From Armigeres subalbatus (lineage: Eukaryota; Arthropoda; Insecta; Diptera; Culicidae): DNA of 64,000 bases. Both the position numbers and the translations under genes were made by a program. The notes under the pieces are model-generated. The model searched no databases. It was not told the origin of the DNA and saw nothing but the letters and a program-made list of their open reading frames with translations. Shown in pieces: positions 47,610 to 58,487 of the stretch; the first letter of the stretch is position 1; the number at the start of each line of letters is the position of its first letter. The stretch spans positions 102,286,158 to 102,350,157 of the forward strand of contig NC_085139.1 of the NCBI RefSeq assembly GCF_024139115.2, in the 5' to 3' direction.

Positions 47610-48326
47610 AAACAAAGTACATGGTCGCTGGCAATCAACGTGGGTTCATTAGTGGTGGTGGTAGCGAAATAGTGCTGAATGGTGAAAAATTTGAAGTGGT
47701 AGAAGAATTTGTGTATCTTGGAACATTAGTGACGTGCGATAATGATGTTACCCGCGAGGTGAAAAGGCGTATTGCAGCAGCAAATAGGGCTTATTACGGA
47801 CTTCGTAACCAGCTCAAGTCCCATAGTCTGCAAACAAAAACAAAACTCGCGCTGTATACTACTCTGATTCTTCCGGTGGCTTTATACGGCCATGAGACAT
47901 GGACGTTAAAGGAGGCTGATCGGAGAGCTCTCGGAGTGTTTGAGCGTACGGTGCTGCGGACAATACTCGGCGGTAAACAGGAGAACGGTATCTGGCGGCG
48001 TCGCATCACGAATTGTACCAGGTGTATAAAGGGCTAGATATTATTAAGCTTATACAACACGGCAGACTACGGTGGGCTGATCACGTTGTTCGTATGCCGA
48101 AAGAACGACAAGCGAAGATAATATTTAGTAGAGAACCCTTCGTGGCTTCTCTAGAGGCTTCGTGGGAGGCCGCGTACACGATGGCTTTTTGCAGTTGAAG
48201 AGGACCTGAGGGCGCTCAATGTTCAGGGCGACTGGAAGCGATTGGCCCAGGATCGAGTCCAGTGAAGAAGGATACTCCATTCGGCGTAGGTTCATCGAAG
48301 AGCTGTAGCTCATCAAGTATCAAGTA
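47610..48326 (+). pseudogene. LINE 3' part after the SINE, frameshifted
   Basis: It continues the LINE from SKTKYMVAGNQRG onward. It encodes FVYLGTL, LPVALYGHETW and GRLRWA and ends ATCAAGTATCAAGTA. Relative to 5280-6018 it lacks one base near 47612 and four bases near 48007, and it is rearranged near 48137, so the frame is broken. The 14-bp target duplication follows at 48327-48340. Confidence 0.92.
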
Positions 48327-48340
48327 AGTATCTGAAGGAG

Positions 48341-49604
48341 TTCCCAAAGGATTCCCTGAAGAGAATTTTAAGTAATTTCTGAAGAAATTCGCGATGGCGT
48401 TCCTGGCAGGGACAGAAAAAGTCATTTCAACTACACTCAAATAGCTGACATCCAACACACAATCAAGTTGCTAGTCCTTCCCGAATTTGAATGTGCGAAT
48501 GAATAGGACGGCATGTGCACGAACAGCAGCAAGCGACGACTCTCGGTGTCAGCGTTGTATTGTGCGGTGTCAAAATGAATCTTCAGCTTGGCACATTGAT
48601 ATTCAATTTGAAATCTCAAAATATGAATATCATTTCATACTGCGGTGCATGGATTCAACATTTTGAAGTCAGATTCCTAAAATATATGCATCTGTTTAGT
48701 ATATAAAGTAAAATAATCATCATTTATCGGTGCAAATCAAGCGCAATTCAAAATATTCAATACAGCCCCGGTAGATATTCATTTTTTACGCTCGATTATC
48801 AATCAGCTATTGAGGATCGGGCGGTAAATTTGGTATGGAAGTTTGACAGCATGCTGCGAGAAATTCGTGCCTGCATTGCCGAGCGTCTGATCAAAACAAA
48901 CACGAATCAATGACGAAGCTGCCTACTGAGCATCGATGCAACTGATAGTAAAACGAAGATTTCCGTCCTTGGTTCCTGGTTTGAGTCCCAGGAGGATTTT
49001 TTGGATAAATTCTCGATGGATTTTCTGGAAAAATTCTCAGAGGGACTAGAAGAGTATCTGAAACAAATCTAGGAGAAATTCTAAAATAAGAAGTTTTTTT
49101 TCTGAGAAAAATATTTTTGAACGTCCAAAAAATTTCGAAAAAAAAGTTATGAAATAATATCAGCCTTAAATACCAAGGAGCCGTTCTAGAAGCTAGAAGC
49201 GTTAGTTTCCTGAAGATCGATTTCCACATTTTAGAAAAAGTATCTTTATGTTTGGGGTCTAATGGCCATATTGCCAAAGATATTTTCCCACGTCGCACTT
49301 TTTGGTCAGAGATCAGCTCCACGCTGGTTTCAGTTGTGAATAGATCGCCATCCAATGTTCAAGATTTAAAGGATTTATCGACAGACATTACATAAATTTG
49401 TCGAGTTAAATTGTTCGGTATATGAAAGTTTACCCTCTGGGCCTCCTATAAAAATGTTTGGAGTGGACATATAGCCTTGGTGTACGAGAAAGGCAAAAAC
49501 GATTCTAAAGACGAGAACGTTAAAAACCGTTTTTTACACATTTGAAATCAGTTTTTTTTGTTATCTTTATACTCATTACTCATACAGTATTATGAATTCA
49601 TATA
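48341..49604. other. AT-rich DNA with one repeat-family tail
   Basis: No gene is seen. A short 3' tail of the GCCTTTCTCG-ended family (CCTCTGGGCCTCCTATAAAA, then GTACGAGAAAGGCA) lies at about 49435-49498. Confidence 0.55.
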
Positions 49605-51561
49605 GGGGAACAGGTGGTAAAATGAACACGTTAAGGACTTGCGCTGAATTCAATCATAAAACGAGGATAATTCGCTATTTTTACCACTTGGTTCAGCAAT
49701 TTTACTCATATTCTTATTGTACTGAACATTTTTTTCGCTAATAAATATTGTTTTATATAGTTTTTCAGCGAAATAAAAAACATCGAAATTTCGTATGTAC
49801 AAAAATAGTGCGGGTAAAATGAACACTGCTTGGTGGTAAAATGAACATCGCTTCTTAAACCCTTTTGAAACATTTAATTTTCTTTTTTTTACTCTGGCAC
49901 TGTATATACAACTAATTGAGATTACGAGAGCCTTTTGAAAAATCTGGTATAACTTTTGAAAAGCTTTTAATTATGAAAATAATAAAAAGAAGGAAAAAAG
50001 TTTTAAAATTTCAATTCTTTTTTAACTATATTTACATATTCAAAGTTTTTTCTTGGTTATTTGATATGGTTTGTTTCTTGAACTTCCGCTCCACAATCGC
50101 ATAATTTTTACCATAAATTTGTGAAAGTTTGATACAAGTGTTCATTTTACCCCCATACGTGCCTTGTGATAAATAACTCTTCCTCTAACTATGCAAACCA
50201 ATAATTTTACTATTTACCCCTGCAACGTCTTTGTGAAGGTTGTCCTATTTGCCGCTGTTATTATGAATTTATTAAGAACTAGCTTTATGTACCCGGCCTT
50301 GCTCGGAATTGCCAGTTTGGTTTTCAGTTTTTTATAATCAGAAAAAGATAAAACCAATTGGTCAACAGAGTAATTGTGTTAACTTATTGATACTTCGTCA
50401 TTTGACTAATAGAAGGCTTTTGGAAGCATTGACTGATCTAGAAAAAGGGATCGTTGGTTTGAATAGGCTTATTCCTGGCAAACGTCATTTGCTAAAGAAG
50501 GAAAAACATCCACCGATGCTTTATTCCGGGCTAACGCCCAGAAGGGATCACACTCACCATTGCCTTATTCCGGGCAAATGCCTACTTTTGAAACAGCAAT
50601 CACATCCACCATCCAGAAGGAAACACATTAATTATTGCTTTTCACTGGGCAAACCATGATTCCGATGAAGGGTAACAATAATCATTGCTCTATATATAGT
50701 TGATCAATAACTGAGCAATACCCCTCCCCCACACCCTCCCCATTTTTCCAAAAAGCATTCATAATCCCCCTATCATCGTCTCCTCAAGATAAAGAATATG
50801 TGTTCCAAATTTGGTTGAAATCGGCCAAGGGGTTCAAAAGGTACACTGAGTTGATCAATAACTTAGCAATACCCCACACCCTCCCCCTTTTCCAAAGAGC
50901 ACCCCTAACCCCCTCTATCATCGTTTCCTTAAGATAAAGAATGTGTGTTCCAAATTTGGTTGAAATCGGCCAAGGGGTTAAGAGGCTACACTGAAATGAT
51001 TATTAACTAAGCAATACCCCTCCCCGCACATCCTCCCCCTTTTCCAAAGAACATGCTTAGCCCCCCTCCATTGTCGTCTCCTTAAGAGAAAGAATGTGTG
51101 TTCCAAATTTGGTTGAAATCGGCCAAGGGGTTCATAAGGTACACTGAGTTGATCAATAACTTAGCAATACCCCTCCCCTCACACCCTCCCCCTTTTCCAA
51201 AGAGCATTCCTATCGTCGTCTCCTTAAGACAAAGAATGTGTGTTCCAAATTTGGTAGAAATCGGTCAATGGGTTCAGAAGTTATGCTGGAACATACATAC
51301 AAACATACAAACATTGAGTTTTATATATATAGATAGATAGATTAAAGCTTGCGGAAAAATGGTAAAAAATTACATCAGACCCTATTTTTACGGCCTCTTT
51401 TGATATTTTAGATAGTAATAGCTATTCGTTCGGTCTCAAAACCAAAATATTAGCTCAGGTACCTTATTTTATTTCGAGGAAAACGTGTGCATGATTAACA
51501 TACGCCTAAATAGTGTTTTAATATAAATATAGCCAACTGTTCATTTTACCACCTCTTCCCC
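49605..51561. mobile_element. TIR DNA transposon, non-autonomous, TA target site
   Basis: The left end GGGGAACAGGTGGTAAAATG and the complement of the right end (GGGGAAGAGGTGGTAAAATG) form inverted repeats of about 26 bp flanked by TA. The motif GGTAAAATGAACA recurs inside at about 49812 and 49833, and inverted at about 50139 and 51538. A second repeat-rich element (50270-51345) is nested in it. No transposase is seen. The superfamily is unassigned, and a TA target suggests Tc1/mariner or a related group. Confidence 0.75.
50270..51345 (+). mobile_element. nested dispersed element with tandem units of about 150 bp
   Basis: It starts near AGCTTTATGTACCCGGCCTT. Its right half holds four tandem units with TGATCAATAACTTAGCAATA, CCTCCCCCTTTTCCAAAGAG and TTCCAAATTTGGTTGAAATC, at about 50701, 50852, 50997 and 51150. 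It ends with ACATACATACAAACATACAA and an AT and GATA tail. This 3' end resembles a widespread invertebrate repeat that I cannot name with certainty. A 116-codon frame (50309-50659) has no known motif. Confidence 0.5.
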
Positions 51562-52076
51562 TAACTACGATTCATAAAAAAAGTACCTCCAAACCAACGC
51601 GATGCGACTGTTGCCATAGCCGACAGTTTGTCGCTTTGGTAAGGAAGCGTCAATGGAGCCAATAGAGTCGCAACGACACTGACAGCTCAGGGCAACCTTG
51701 AAGCGTTTCATTCCCATAAAATTTATAGGGGAAATCAATAAATAACCATCCCCAATCGTCGCGTTTTGTAGTAAATAATTATATACGATGTCATCTTTAA
51801 AACATGACTCCTATAAATGTTGCGCAATTTATGGATTACAATATTTCGTAAAAAAATAGCCTCACATTTACAAAGACGACGATTTTGCTCAATGCTATAT
51901 GTAGGCACCATTTAAAAACATTCCAGGTCCTGTTGGTCCGTTGTGTACTATATCAAATGCAAATATGCTTAGAGTACAGAGCCTTTTATCGAAATTTTGG
52001 GTTCCAGGTGGTTTTATAAACATTCTTCTAATCCTTAAAAAAACAAATAAAAATTTTTGTTCGGATTTTTTTTTGC
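51562..52076. other. remaining interior of the Tigger-like element
   Basis: About 500 bp has no recognisable gene, followed by the right terminus at 52077-52132, which itself contains a second inner copy of ATAGTACGTACAC. No transposase remnant is readable. Confidence 0.5.
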
Positions 52077-52134
52077 TTCGATAGTACGTACACTAAAATA
52101 ACGCAGGTGTACGTACTATCGAGGTATGTCTGTA

Positions 52135-53520
52135 TTTCCAATTCCGATAGGAATTGTTTCTAATTCCGACAAATTTATTTCCCAAATCCGTTACGTATTT
52201 TTCAAAATTCTAGCAACAATTTATCGAATTCCGCCAGGTTAGGTTTCGATTTTTTTCTAATTCCGACAGGAGTTGTTCAAAGCTCCGACAGGAATTGTTT
52301 CCAGTTCTAACAGGAGTTGTTCCAAATTTCGATAGGAATTGCTCCGAATTCTGACAGAAATTGTTCCCAATCCCGAAAGGATTTGTTCACAATTCCCGAC
52401 AGAATTTTTTTCGCAATTCCAGCCGGCTTTGTTTCGAATTCCGACAGGAATTGTTCCGAATTCCGACGGTAACTGTTCCCAATTTCGACGGGAATCGTTC
52501 TCAGTTCTGAAGGGAATTTTTCACAATTCCGAAATAAATTGTTCCCAATTCCGACGGGTATTGTTCCGAATTCCAACGAATATTGTTCCCAATTTCGACA
52601 ATTATTGTTCCCAATTCCGTCGGAAATCGTTTCCAATTCCGACGGGAATTGATTCCAATTTGAAGAGAACTGTTCTCAATTCCTACGAGCAGTGTTGGGA
52701 AATGTACATTAAAACACTCTGATTATGCGAATATTTACATTTTATCCAGTCAAATTCAAGCATCAAACAAGCCGAAACAGTTTGCCAAAAAAATGTACGC
52801 GACCAACTGTTTGTTTGCTGCTACGTTAGAGTCGTGCCGGCATGCGGTCAGCATTTGCATAAGATGATGGCGTGGCTGCTGCTGCGGCTGCCGTGGTTTT
52901 GTTTTTCTGTTATTGCATGGAAGGATGAATGGTAAAAAGAAATGTCAACCATTCCCGTCCCTGCCTACGAGAATTGTTCCCATTTCGACGGGAATGTTGC
53001 CAATTCGGACGGGAATGTTCCCAATTTCGACGGGAATTGTTTTCAATTTTGACGAAAGTTGTTCCAAAATTCCGACGGGAATTGTTCCCAAGTCCGACAG
53101 GAATTGTTCCTAATTCCAATAAGATTTTTTCCTAATTTCGATAGGAATTATTTCCAATTCCGCTAGGACATGAACTGTCCCGAATTCTGACAGCAATAGT
53201 TCCAAATTCCGACAGGACTTGATCCGAATTACGATGGCAATTGTTCCGAATTCCAACAGGAATTCCTCCGAATTCCGACGGCAATTAAACCGAACTCCGA
53301 CAAAAACGCTTCCAAACTCCAAACAGGAATTCTTCCAAATCCCAAAAAGAATTCTTCCGAACTCCGACCAGAATTCTTTCGATTCCCAACAGGAATTCCT
53401 CCAAAGTCCGATAGGAATTCTTCCGAAATCACTCTTCAAAATTTTGACAGGAATTCTTTCGATTTCCAACAGGAATTATTCCGAAATCCGACATTCTGCA
53501 GAATTTTGACAGAAATGTTG
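52135..53520 (-). repeat. 22-bp minisatellite array E, right continuation
   Basis: The same orientation and unit type as 37381-39199 resume immediately after the TA at 52133. They are interrupted by about 260 bp of unrelated sequence at 52690-52960 (with TGCTGCTGCGGCTGCC). The array decays through 53510 into GGAATTCTTCCGAA-type units. Confidence 0.92.
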
Positions 53521-53988
53521 AGATACATTGTTTCGAACTTCTACATAGATTCTTTCAAAGACACAAACTCTTTCAAGAATGCTTTCCAATTGCAACAGGG
53601 GTTGTTTAGTCTTTTGTCAGAAATTTCCTCTCCTTTCGATTGGAATTCTTACGAGTCTCGACGGAAATTCTGCACTTTTATTCTGACAGGACTTTCTTCG
53701 GTTTTCGACATTTCTAGCATGATTTTTGAAAACGGCGTATGTCCAAATGAAAAACTCTCTTTAATTACGCTCTCTTTCACTAATACCAAAGCTAATTTTG
53801 CAATATTTTTACCTCAGCACGCTAGACAAAGCTACTTTCTTCAGATCTCTGTGAAAATATTCGATGCAAATGTTAGTATGGCTTCGTAATAATCAAAAGA
53901 GAAAGTTAACAAAGAGAACCTCGGTTTTAATTCCTAGAGGAAATCCTTGAGTTCCTTCGAAATTTCAATAAATTTAAATTACTTCATA

Positions 53989-54178
53989 GGGGGAAAGACG
54001 GCTTTGATAGGTTTTGTTCTATTATTGGCAAGGGGGTTTTTGTCGACCAAATTTTATGAAATTTGGCCACAATATTCTTTGATATGCAAAGAATGTTTAG
54101 GCCACATTTGAGCCTAGTCAGTCATAAAAACCCCCTGCCAATAATAGAACAAAACCTACCAAAGCCGTCATTCCCCCA
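53989..54178. mobile_element. foldback element, about 190 bp
   Basis: The left arm, GGGGGAAAGACGGCTTTGAT plus AGGTTTTGTTCTATTATTGG, and the right arm, CCAATAATAGAACAAAACCT plus ACCAAAGCCGTCATTCCCCC, are reverse complements over about 58 bp with few mismatches. The centre is a loop of about 70 bp. No clear target duplication is seen. Confidence 0.88.
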
Positions 54179-54704
54179 ACAATTTCGTCGTAACATTACT
54201 GTCTGAATTTTGACTTATTAGTGTCCGAAAGTTTTAAAATATATATGGGAATTGGTATCTTTTTTAAATTATTCCTATGTGGAATATAATTAAAATACTC
54301 TATCGAAAGTTGACAAATTATGTTTGAAATATGAAGCTTTAAAAAGTCTTGTCGAAATGCAGAGTAATTCCAAATAATATTGACAGAAATTTATTGGAGT
54401 TGGAGTTTAGATAAATATCCTTGAAAAAATTGACAAATTTTGAGTCGAAATGTAGGATTATGGTCTACTGATTTTGAGAGGCTCGGAAGGCTACTTTTTC
54501 AAAACAAATTTCATTAAATTTCAAATTTCCAACACCAGGCACGAAGCCGAACTCTCGCAGTCTATTTTTAAAACCAACTCTTTCACACACATTGTTTTGG
54601 ACAATGCCAACCGAGTAGGATCAGTATTTAGTTATGTCTGGTATCCACACACAGCTTCATCAGCAACTGCGCTCAATGAAGTAGGGACGTGTGATCGCTC
54701 AATG

Positions 54705-54760
54705 AAGTAGGGAAAGCACCTATCTAGCGTACTGGTTTCGTGGGATCAAACCCCACATTT
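54705..54760 (+). other. tRNA-like remnant, probably from a SINE
   Basis: GTGGGATCAAACCCCAC forms a 5-bp stem with a 7-nt loop resembling a tRNA T arm, preceded by TAGCGTACTGG. The spacing is wrong for an intact tRNA gene, so I read it as a decayed SINE head. Confidence 0.35.
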
Positions 54761-55616
54761 TTCAAACTAAATCTTTCACATGTTGTGCAATTGCTCAAAT
54801 CGAGTTTCAGACATAGTAATTAATTTACACTCTGGGTGGCTTATACCCTGAATGTAGGCAATTTACTTTGATTGTACAGTTTTTGTTGTTATTTTGACAA
54901 ATTTACATGATAACAAGTTCCTGTACGTTATATCAACAAATTTCCTTTGGCACCGACATTTGTGTGAGAATTTCGAATAAAAATCGGTACTTTTTACTAC
55001 TATTTAATTGTTGAGACTGGAAAACATACATATCAGTAAATTCTTGATAATATACTAGTCCGAAAAGTGATAATTTGCTAATACATTTATCAAATAATTC
55101 TCTCCATTAAAAAAAATTGAAATTAGAACTCAGGCAAATATCAGTCGAAAATTGAGAAAAACCATTTACGGAATTCCTATTCTGACAAACATGCAGTGGA
55201 ATTCAAAGTTTAGAACATTGACAAAATTATTCTATTAATATTTTTACAGACTTTAATTTAACGAAGAAACATAAAAATGTGACCGGAAAACCACGATCCT
55301 TTAACAACTTTCGTAGAATTATGACAAACTTCTTTCACTAGAATGAAATACTTTTTAAAAATTAAACATTTCAATGGGAATATTGTAATTTTTAACCATA
55401 AACATGACAAATCATGTCAACATTTTAACAACTAACAACTATCAGCATTTTGAAAAAAAAAATGCTATACAAGTTTTTGCAAATGGTATTCGGGAACTTT
55501 TGGAAGAATTCAACTTTATTTAGATTTTTTTGAATGGTTTCAAATTTCTGTCGGAATATAAACGAACTTCTCGATAGACGGAGTTCTTCTTCTTTTGACG
55601 GAGTTTTTACAAGGTA

Positions 55617-56425
55617 GGGGAGGAGGTTCGGTTGTGGGCACCCTTTGCACCCTTGAAAACTTAGCTAAAAATAAAGAAGCATGAATAAAAACCACCCAGA
55701 TTTAAAGACAAGGAATACTTTATTCATTCTAAAAGCCAGGAGACGCTAAAAAAACTCAAATCAATTCACCTAGCAGTGATGATGCCTCCCTCGGTGCATT
55801 AAGGAGGATGTTGAAAAAAATCACATAAGAAAGGTCTAAAATAGCACTTTAGGTAAATGGGTTTTAATTTTTCATTAATTTACCTTTTATTGGTATGCAT
55901 CACAGTCAAAAAAATCCTGATTAATCACCCTAGCGGCAATAGTGCCTTTCTCGTTCATTTCAAAAACTAATATTTTGGCCATAAATTTTGATCCCATAGT
56001 CCGATCTGACCAATTTTCAATAGGAAACAATGGGGGAAAGTGCCCACAACCGAATTTCGCAGCCTTTTTGGAACGAGAAGAAAAAAAATTCGCGCTAAAA
56101 TTTTGATGGCAATCGACATTGGGCCTCAAAATAGATTAAATTTACTGTGTAAATACGCATTAGAACTCACTTTTTGAATTAAATCCTTTTATTTATGATA
56201 CTTTGAAAAAGGCAAAAAAAACTTTCGTGTTGTTTTTCTTGTACAAAAAATTTATTTGTTTCTAGTTCAAAGAAGAGATGCCCATCCGGTTTGATATTAA
56301 GCACTAAACATCATGCTATTATAGCAAACAAATGACGGTTGTCAGAATGACAGCATCTCTTATATGTCAAAAGATACATAGGGGTGCCCATAACCGAAAG
56401 GTGCCCACAACCGAACCTCCTCTCC
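55617..56425. mobile_element. TIR element, 809 bp, TA target site
   Basis: The ends GGGGAGGAGGTTCGGTTGTG (left) and the complement of GGAGAGGAGGTTCGGTTGTG (right) form inverted repeats of about 26 bp, continuing GGCACC. TA flanks both sides (55615-55616, 56426-56427). A 5' piece of the GCCTTTCTCG-ended family (CCTGATTAATCACCCTAGCG at about 55917) is nested inside. No protein is encoded. Confidence 0.82.
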
Positions 56426-56799
56426 TACTTTAAAAATATTAATTATTATGGATGAATATTCTGCATTAAGTTCCTGTCGGAATTCCTATTGACGTTGAAC
56501 AAAGTCTTACCCGAAGGTACTGGGTCAAAGCAAAATCCAAAATTGGGGACTGTCATGAAATCATGTAAGATTTTGAAAGTGAATAGAGCCTCTATCTTTC
56601 GAATGATTTTGGAGATTTATATATCAATCTACTCGGAAACTCTCCAGCAATTTGTCAATTTTAGTGAAACTTTTCATTATTTACGATAAACTAACGAAAT
56701 TTCACTTCTTGTCCTACCCAGTACACGTACCAGAACCAACCAATCCCGTTCATGCATTCCCAACACGGACATCATTTTAAGTTACGGCCCTTTTGTCCC

Positions 56800-56892
56800 G
56801 CCGTTTCATTTTCTCTGAGTTTAAAAAGACCCGTGTTTCGCGCTTCATTCCTGTTCGACGATCCACGGTGAGTGGTCACGGAAAGCGGACAG
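56800..56892 (+). pseudogene. possible histone gene relic: promoter, cap site and first codons
   Basis: GAGTTTAAAAAGACCC resembles a TATA region. About 25 bp later comes CTTCATTCCTGTTCG, which resembles the CATTC cap motif of histone genes. Soon after, codons from 56868 read V-S-G-H-G-K. Histones H2A and H4 begin M-S/T-G-R-G-K, so this could be the start with the ATG changed to GTG. No further histone sequence follows. Instead, hairpins like the histone mRNA 3' stem-loop occur from 56986. The identification is an inference from short matches, and chance resemblance is possible. Confidence 0.3.
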
Positions 56893-56939
56893 AACGATGG
56901 CGGTGGTCGGTGGACATATTGTCGCATGGATCTGGATCA

Positions 56940-57780
56940 GGTTTTGTTGCAGGTAATTCGGACGGCGCATTATTGGCAATTAATTGGTTTTGCTCAGGAC
57001 CAACGATCTATACAAGGTAATGTTAAGCCTGGGCGAATCAGGTTCAAAAAGAAAATTAGTCGCTTGACGGCCGCAGAAAGTTGCCGTCCGTAGCAGAATC
57101 ACTAGCGCGCGTCGGAGGGAGATGATGCAAACATTTATTCGCATGGATGACATCAGAAATTTTGTTTCTAGATTCTGATTTGGTTTTGTTGCTGTTAGTG
57201 TCTGCAAAGGCGCGGTATGTTAAATATTTTGGTTCTTTCCAGAACCACAAATTTTTAGAAGAGGAGGTTGAACCGAGACAAATTTTCTTCAAAGTGCAGA
57301 TCATATTTGCTTGACAACGGCAAAAAGTTTTCGTCGGTAGCAGAATCACGAGCGCACGTCATAGAGAAAGACTGCAAAAATTCATTCACATGCAGACATG
57401 TACTGCAGTCTCTCGCTGTTAGTGATTCGAAAAGTGCATTATTGGAAATTATTCGGTTCTTCTCAGGACCACCATTCTAAACAGGGGAAGGTTGAGTCGA
57501 AACGAGTTTTGTTCAAAGTGAAAATTAATCGCTTTGCGATGGCAGAAAGGTTCCATCGGTAGTAGAATAACGAGCGCGCGTCTAAGAGATAGATAGAAAA
57601 AATAATTCCCATGGATGGTATCAGTAGCAGTCAAGATTCTCACTTGGTTTTGCTGCTGCTTGTGATTAGGAAGACGCATGATTGAAAATAAATCGGTTCT
57701 TTTTTTTGTCTTTATTAAGGAGACTTTCAGCCCGAGGCTGGCTCGTCTCCATAAATAAATCGATACTTTTCAAGACCAAC
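56940..57780 (+). repeat. four diverged tandem units of about 235 bp, each with a histone-type 3' stem-loop
   Basis: Repeated landmarks are TTGGTTTTGTTGCTGTTAGT, then a GCATTATTGGAAATTATT-like run, then a 16-nt hairpin, then GCAGAAAGGTTCCATCGG-like and ACGAGCGCGCGTC. The hairpins are GGTTTTGCTCAGGACC (56986), GGTTCTTTCCAGAACC (57231), GGTTCTTCTCAGGACC (57455) and, once the insertion at 57700-57752 is removed, GGTTCTTTTCAAGACC. The known histone mRNA stem-loop is a 6-bp stem with a 4-nt U-rich loop followed by ACCA or similar. The similarity is clear, but function is unproven. Confidence 0.6.
57700..57752 (-). mobile_element. second 53-bp retrotransposon stub with target-site duplication
   Basis: On the minus strand it reads GGAGACGAGCCAGCCTCGGG, then GAAAGTCTCCTTAATAAAGA and a poly(A). 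The flanking direct repeat is AAATAAATCGGTTC (57686-57699) against AAATAAATCGATAC (57753-57766), 12 of 14 matching. It begins at nearly the same internal point as the stub at 450-512 and splits the fourth 235-bp unit. Confidence 0.7.
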
Positions 57781-58480
57781 TTTCTATAAAAATGAAAGCT
57801 GATCAGAGAGAAAATGAACCGTTTGTTTGAGAAACTGCATATGTAGCATTTTTGGCCAAAATGAGATTTTTATATATTCTGAATCCTTGTCTAAAAATAC
57901 GTATCCTGGCAAAAAACACAAAAAATTTTTTTTTTGTTCAGGAATGTATGATTTTTTTTTTCGTTTGTTTGAGAAACTACATATGTCCACGCACATTGAA
58001 GAGCAATATGGAGTACTGCTTACAGTTTTTGCACTGGAAGTGTCCCAGGGTATTGAGTTTTGCCAAAAACTATTGATCTGTATCCAAGAAATAGTTGTCC
58101 AACGTCTATCTTGCGGACATGTCATGTACACAACCCTTCTGATTTTTAGCAATTTTTGTCATAGATTTCCGATTTGTTCATATGAATTATTCAAAGGCTA
58201 CAACTTATGAATGGAATTCCGACCAACATGTTTATGCAAAAACATATCTCCGATTAATTTTCTGAACGGCTTCCGTGCAAAATTTCACATTCTACGGTGC
58301 GGTGGCATACTTGCAATCCAATTCCCATCGTGATGTAGCATTCGGTTCCAACCGTAAAAGTCGATTCCACTTCCGGTCGTGCATACATCACTCGCGGGCG
58401 AGGCTTCAACCTGAACTTCGATTCCAGCTGTTTTGTGAAACACTACACAAACTTGACGAGTGTATGTAGTCAGTCAGTAG
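57781..58480. other. unique DNA, no recognised gene
   Basis: Overlapping frames of about 120-127 codons on both strands (57784-58210) contain poly-T and poly-F runs and no motif. TTTGTTTGAGAAACT occurs twice (57819, 57964), suggesting a small duplication. Confidence 0.45.
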
Positions 58481-58487
58481 TAGCCTG

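Larger units (their letters stand above)
39202..52132. mobile_element. Tigger-like element swollen by nested insertions and duplication
   Basis: The left end CAGGCATACCTCGATAGTAC lies at 39202, and again at 43974 because of the duplication. The right end at 52132 reads, in complement, CAGACATACCTCGATAGTAC. TA flanks both ends (39200-39201, 52133-52134). Both outer flanks are array E sequence, so one insertion into the array explains the arrangement. The start CAGGCATACCTCG resembles Tigger-type pogo elements I know. No transposase frame remains. Inside lie the 24-bp minisatellite, LINE, SINE, a TIR element at 49605-51561 and the duplication. The pairing of the two ends is an inference. Confidence 0.6.
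53521..55610. other. AT-rich, mostly non-repetitive DNA
   Basis: No gene is seen. The longest frame (53506-53889, 127 codons) begins in decayed repeat and has no motif. It contains the foldback at 53989-54178 and a tRNA-like remnant near 54720. The remainder is AT-rich sequence with faint traces of GACAAATT-type repeat. Confidence 0.5.
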
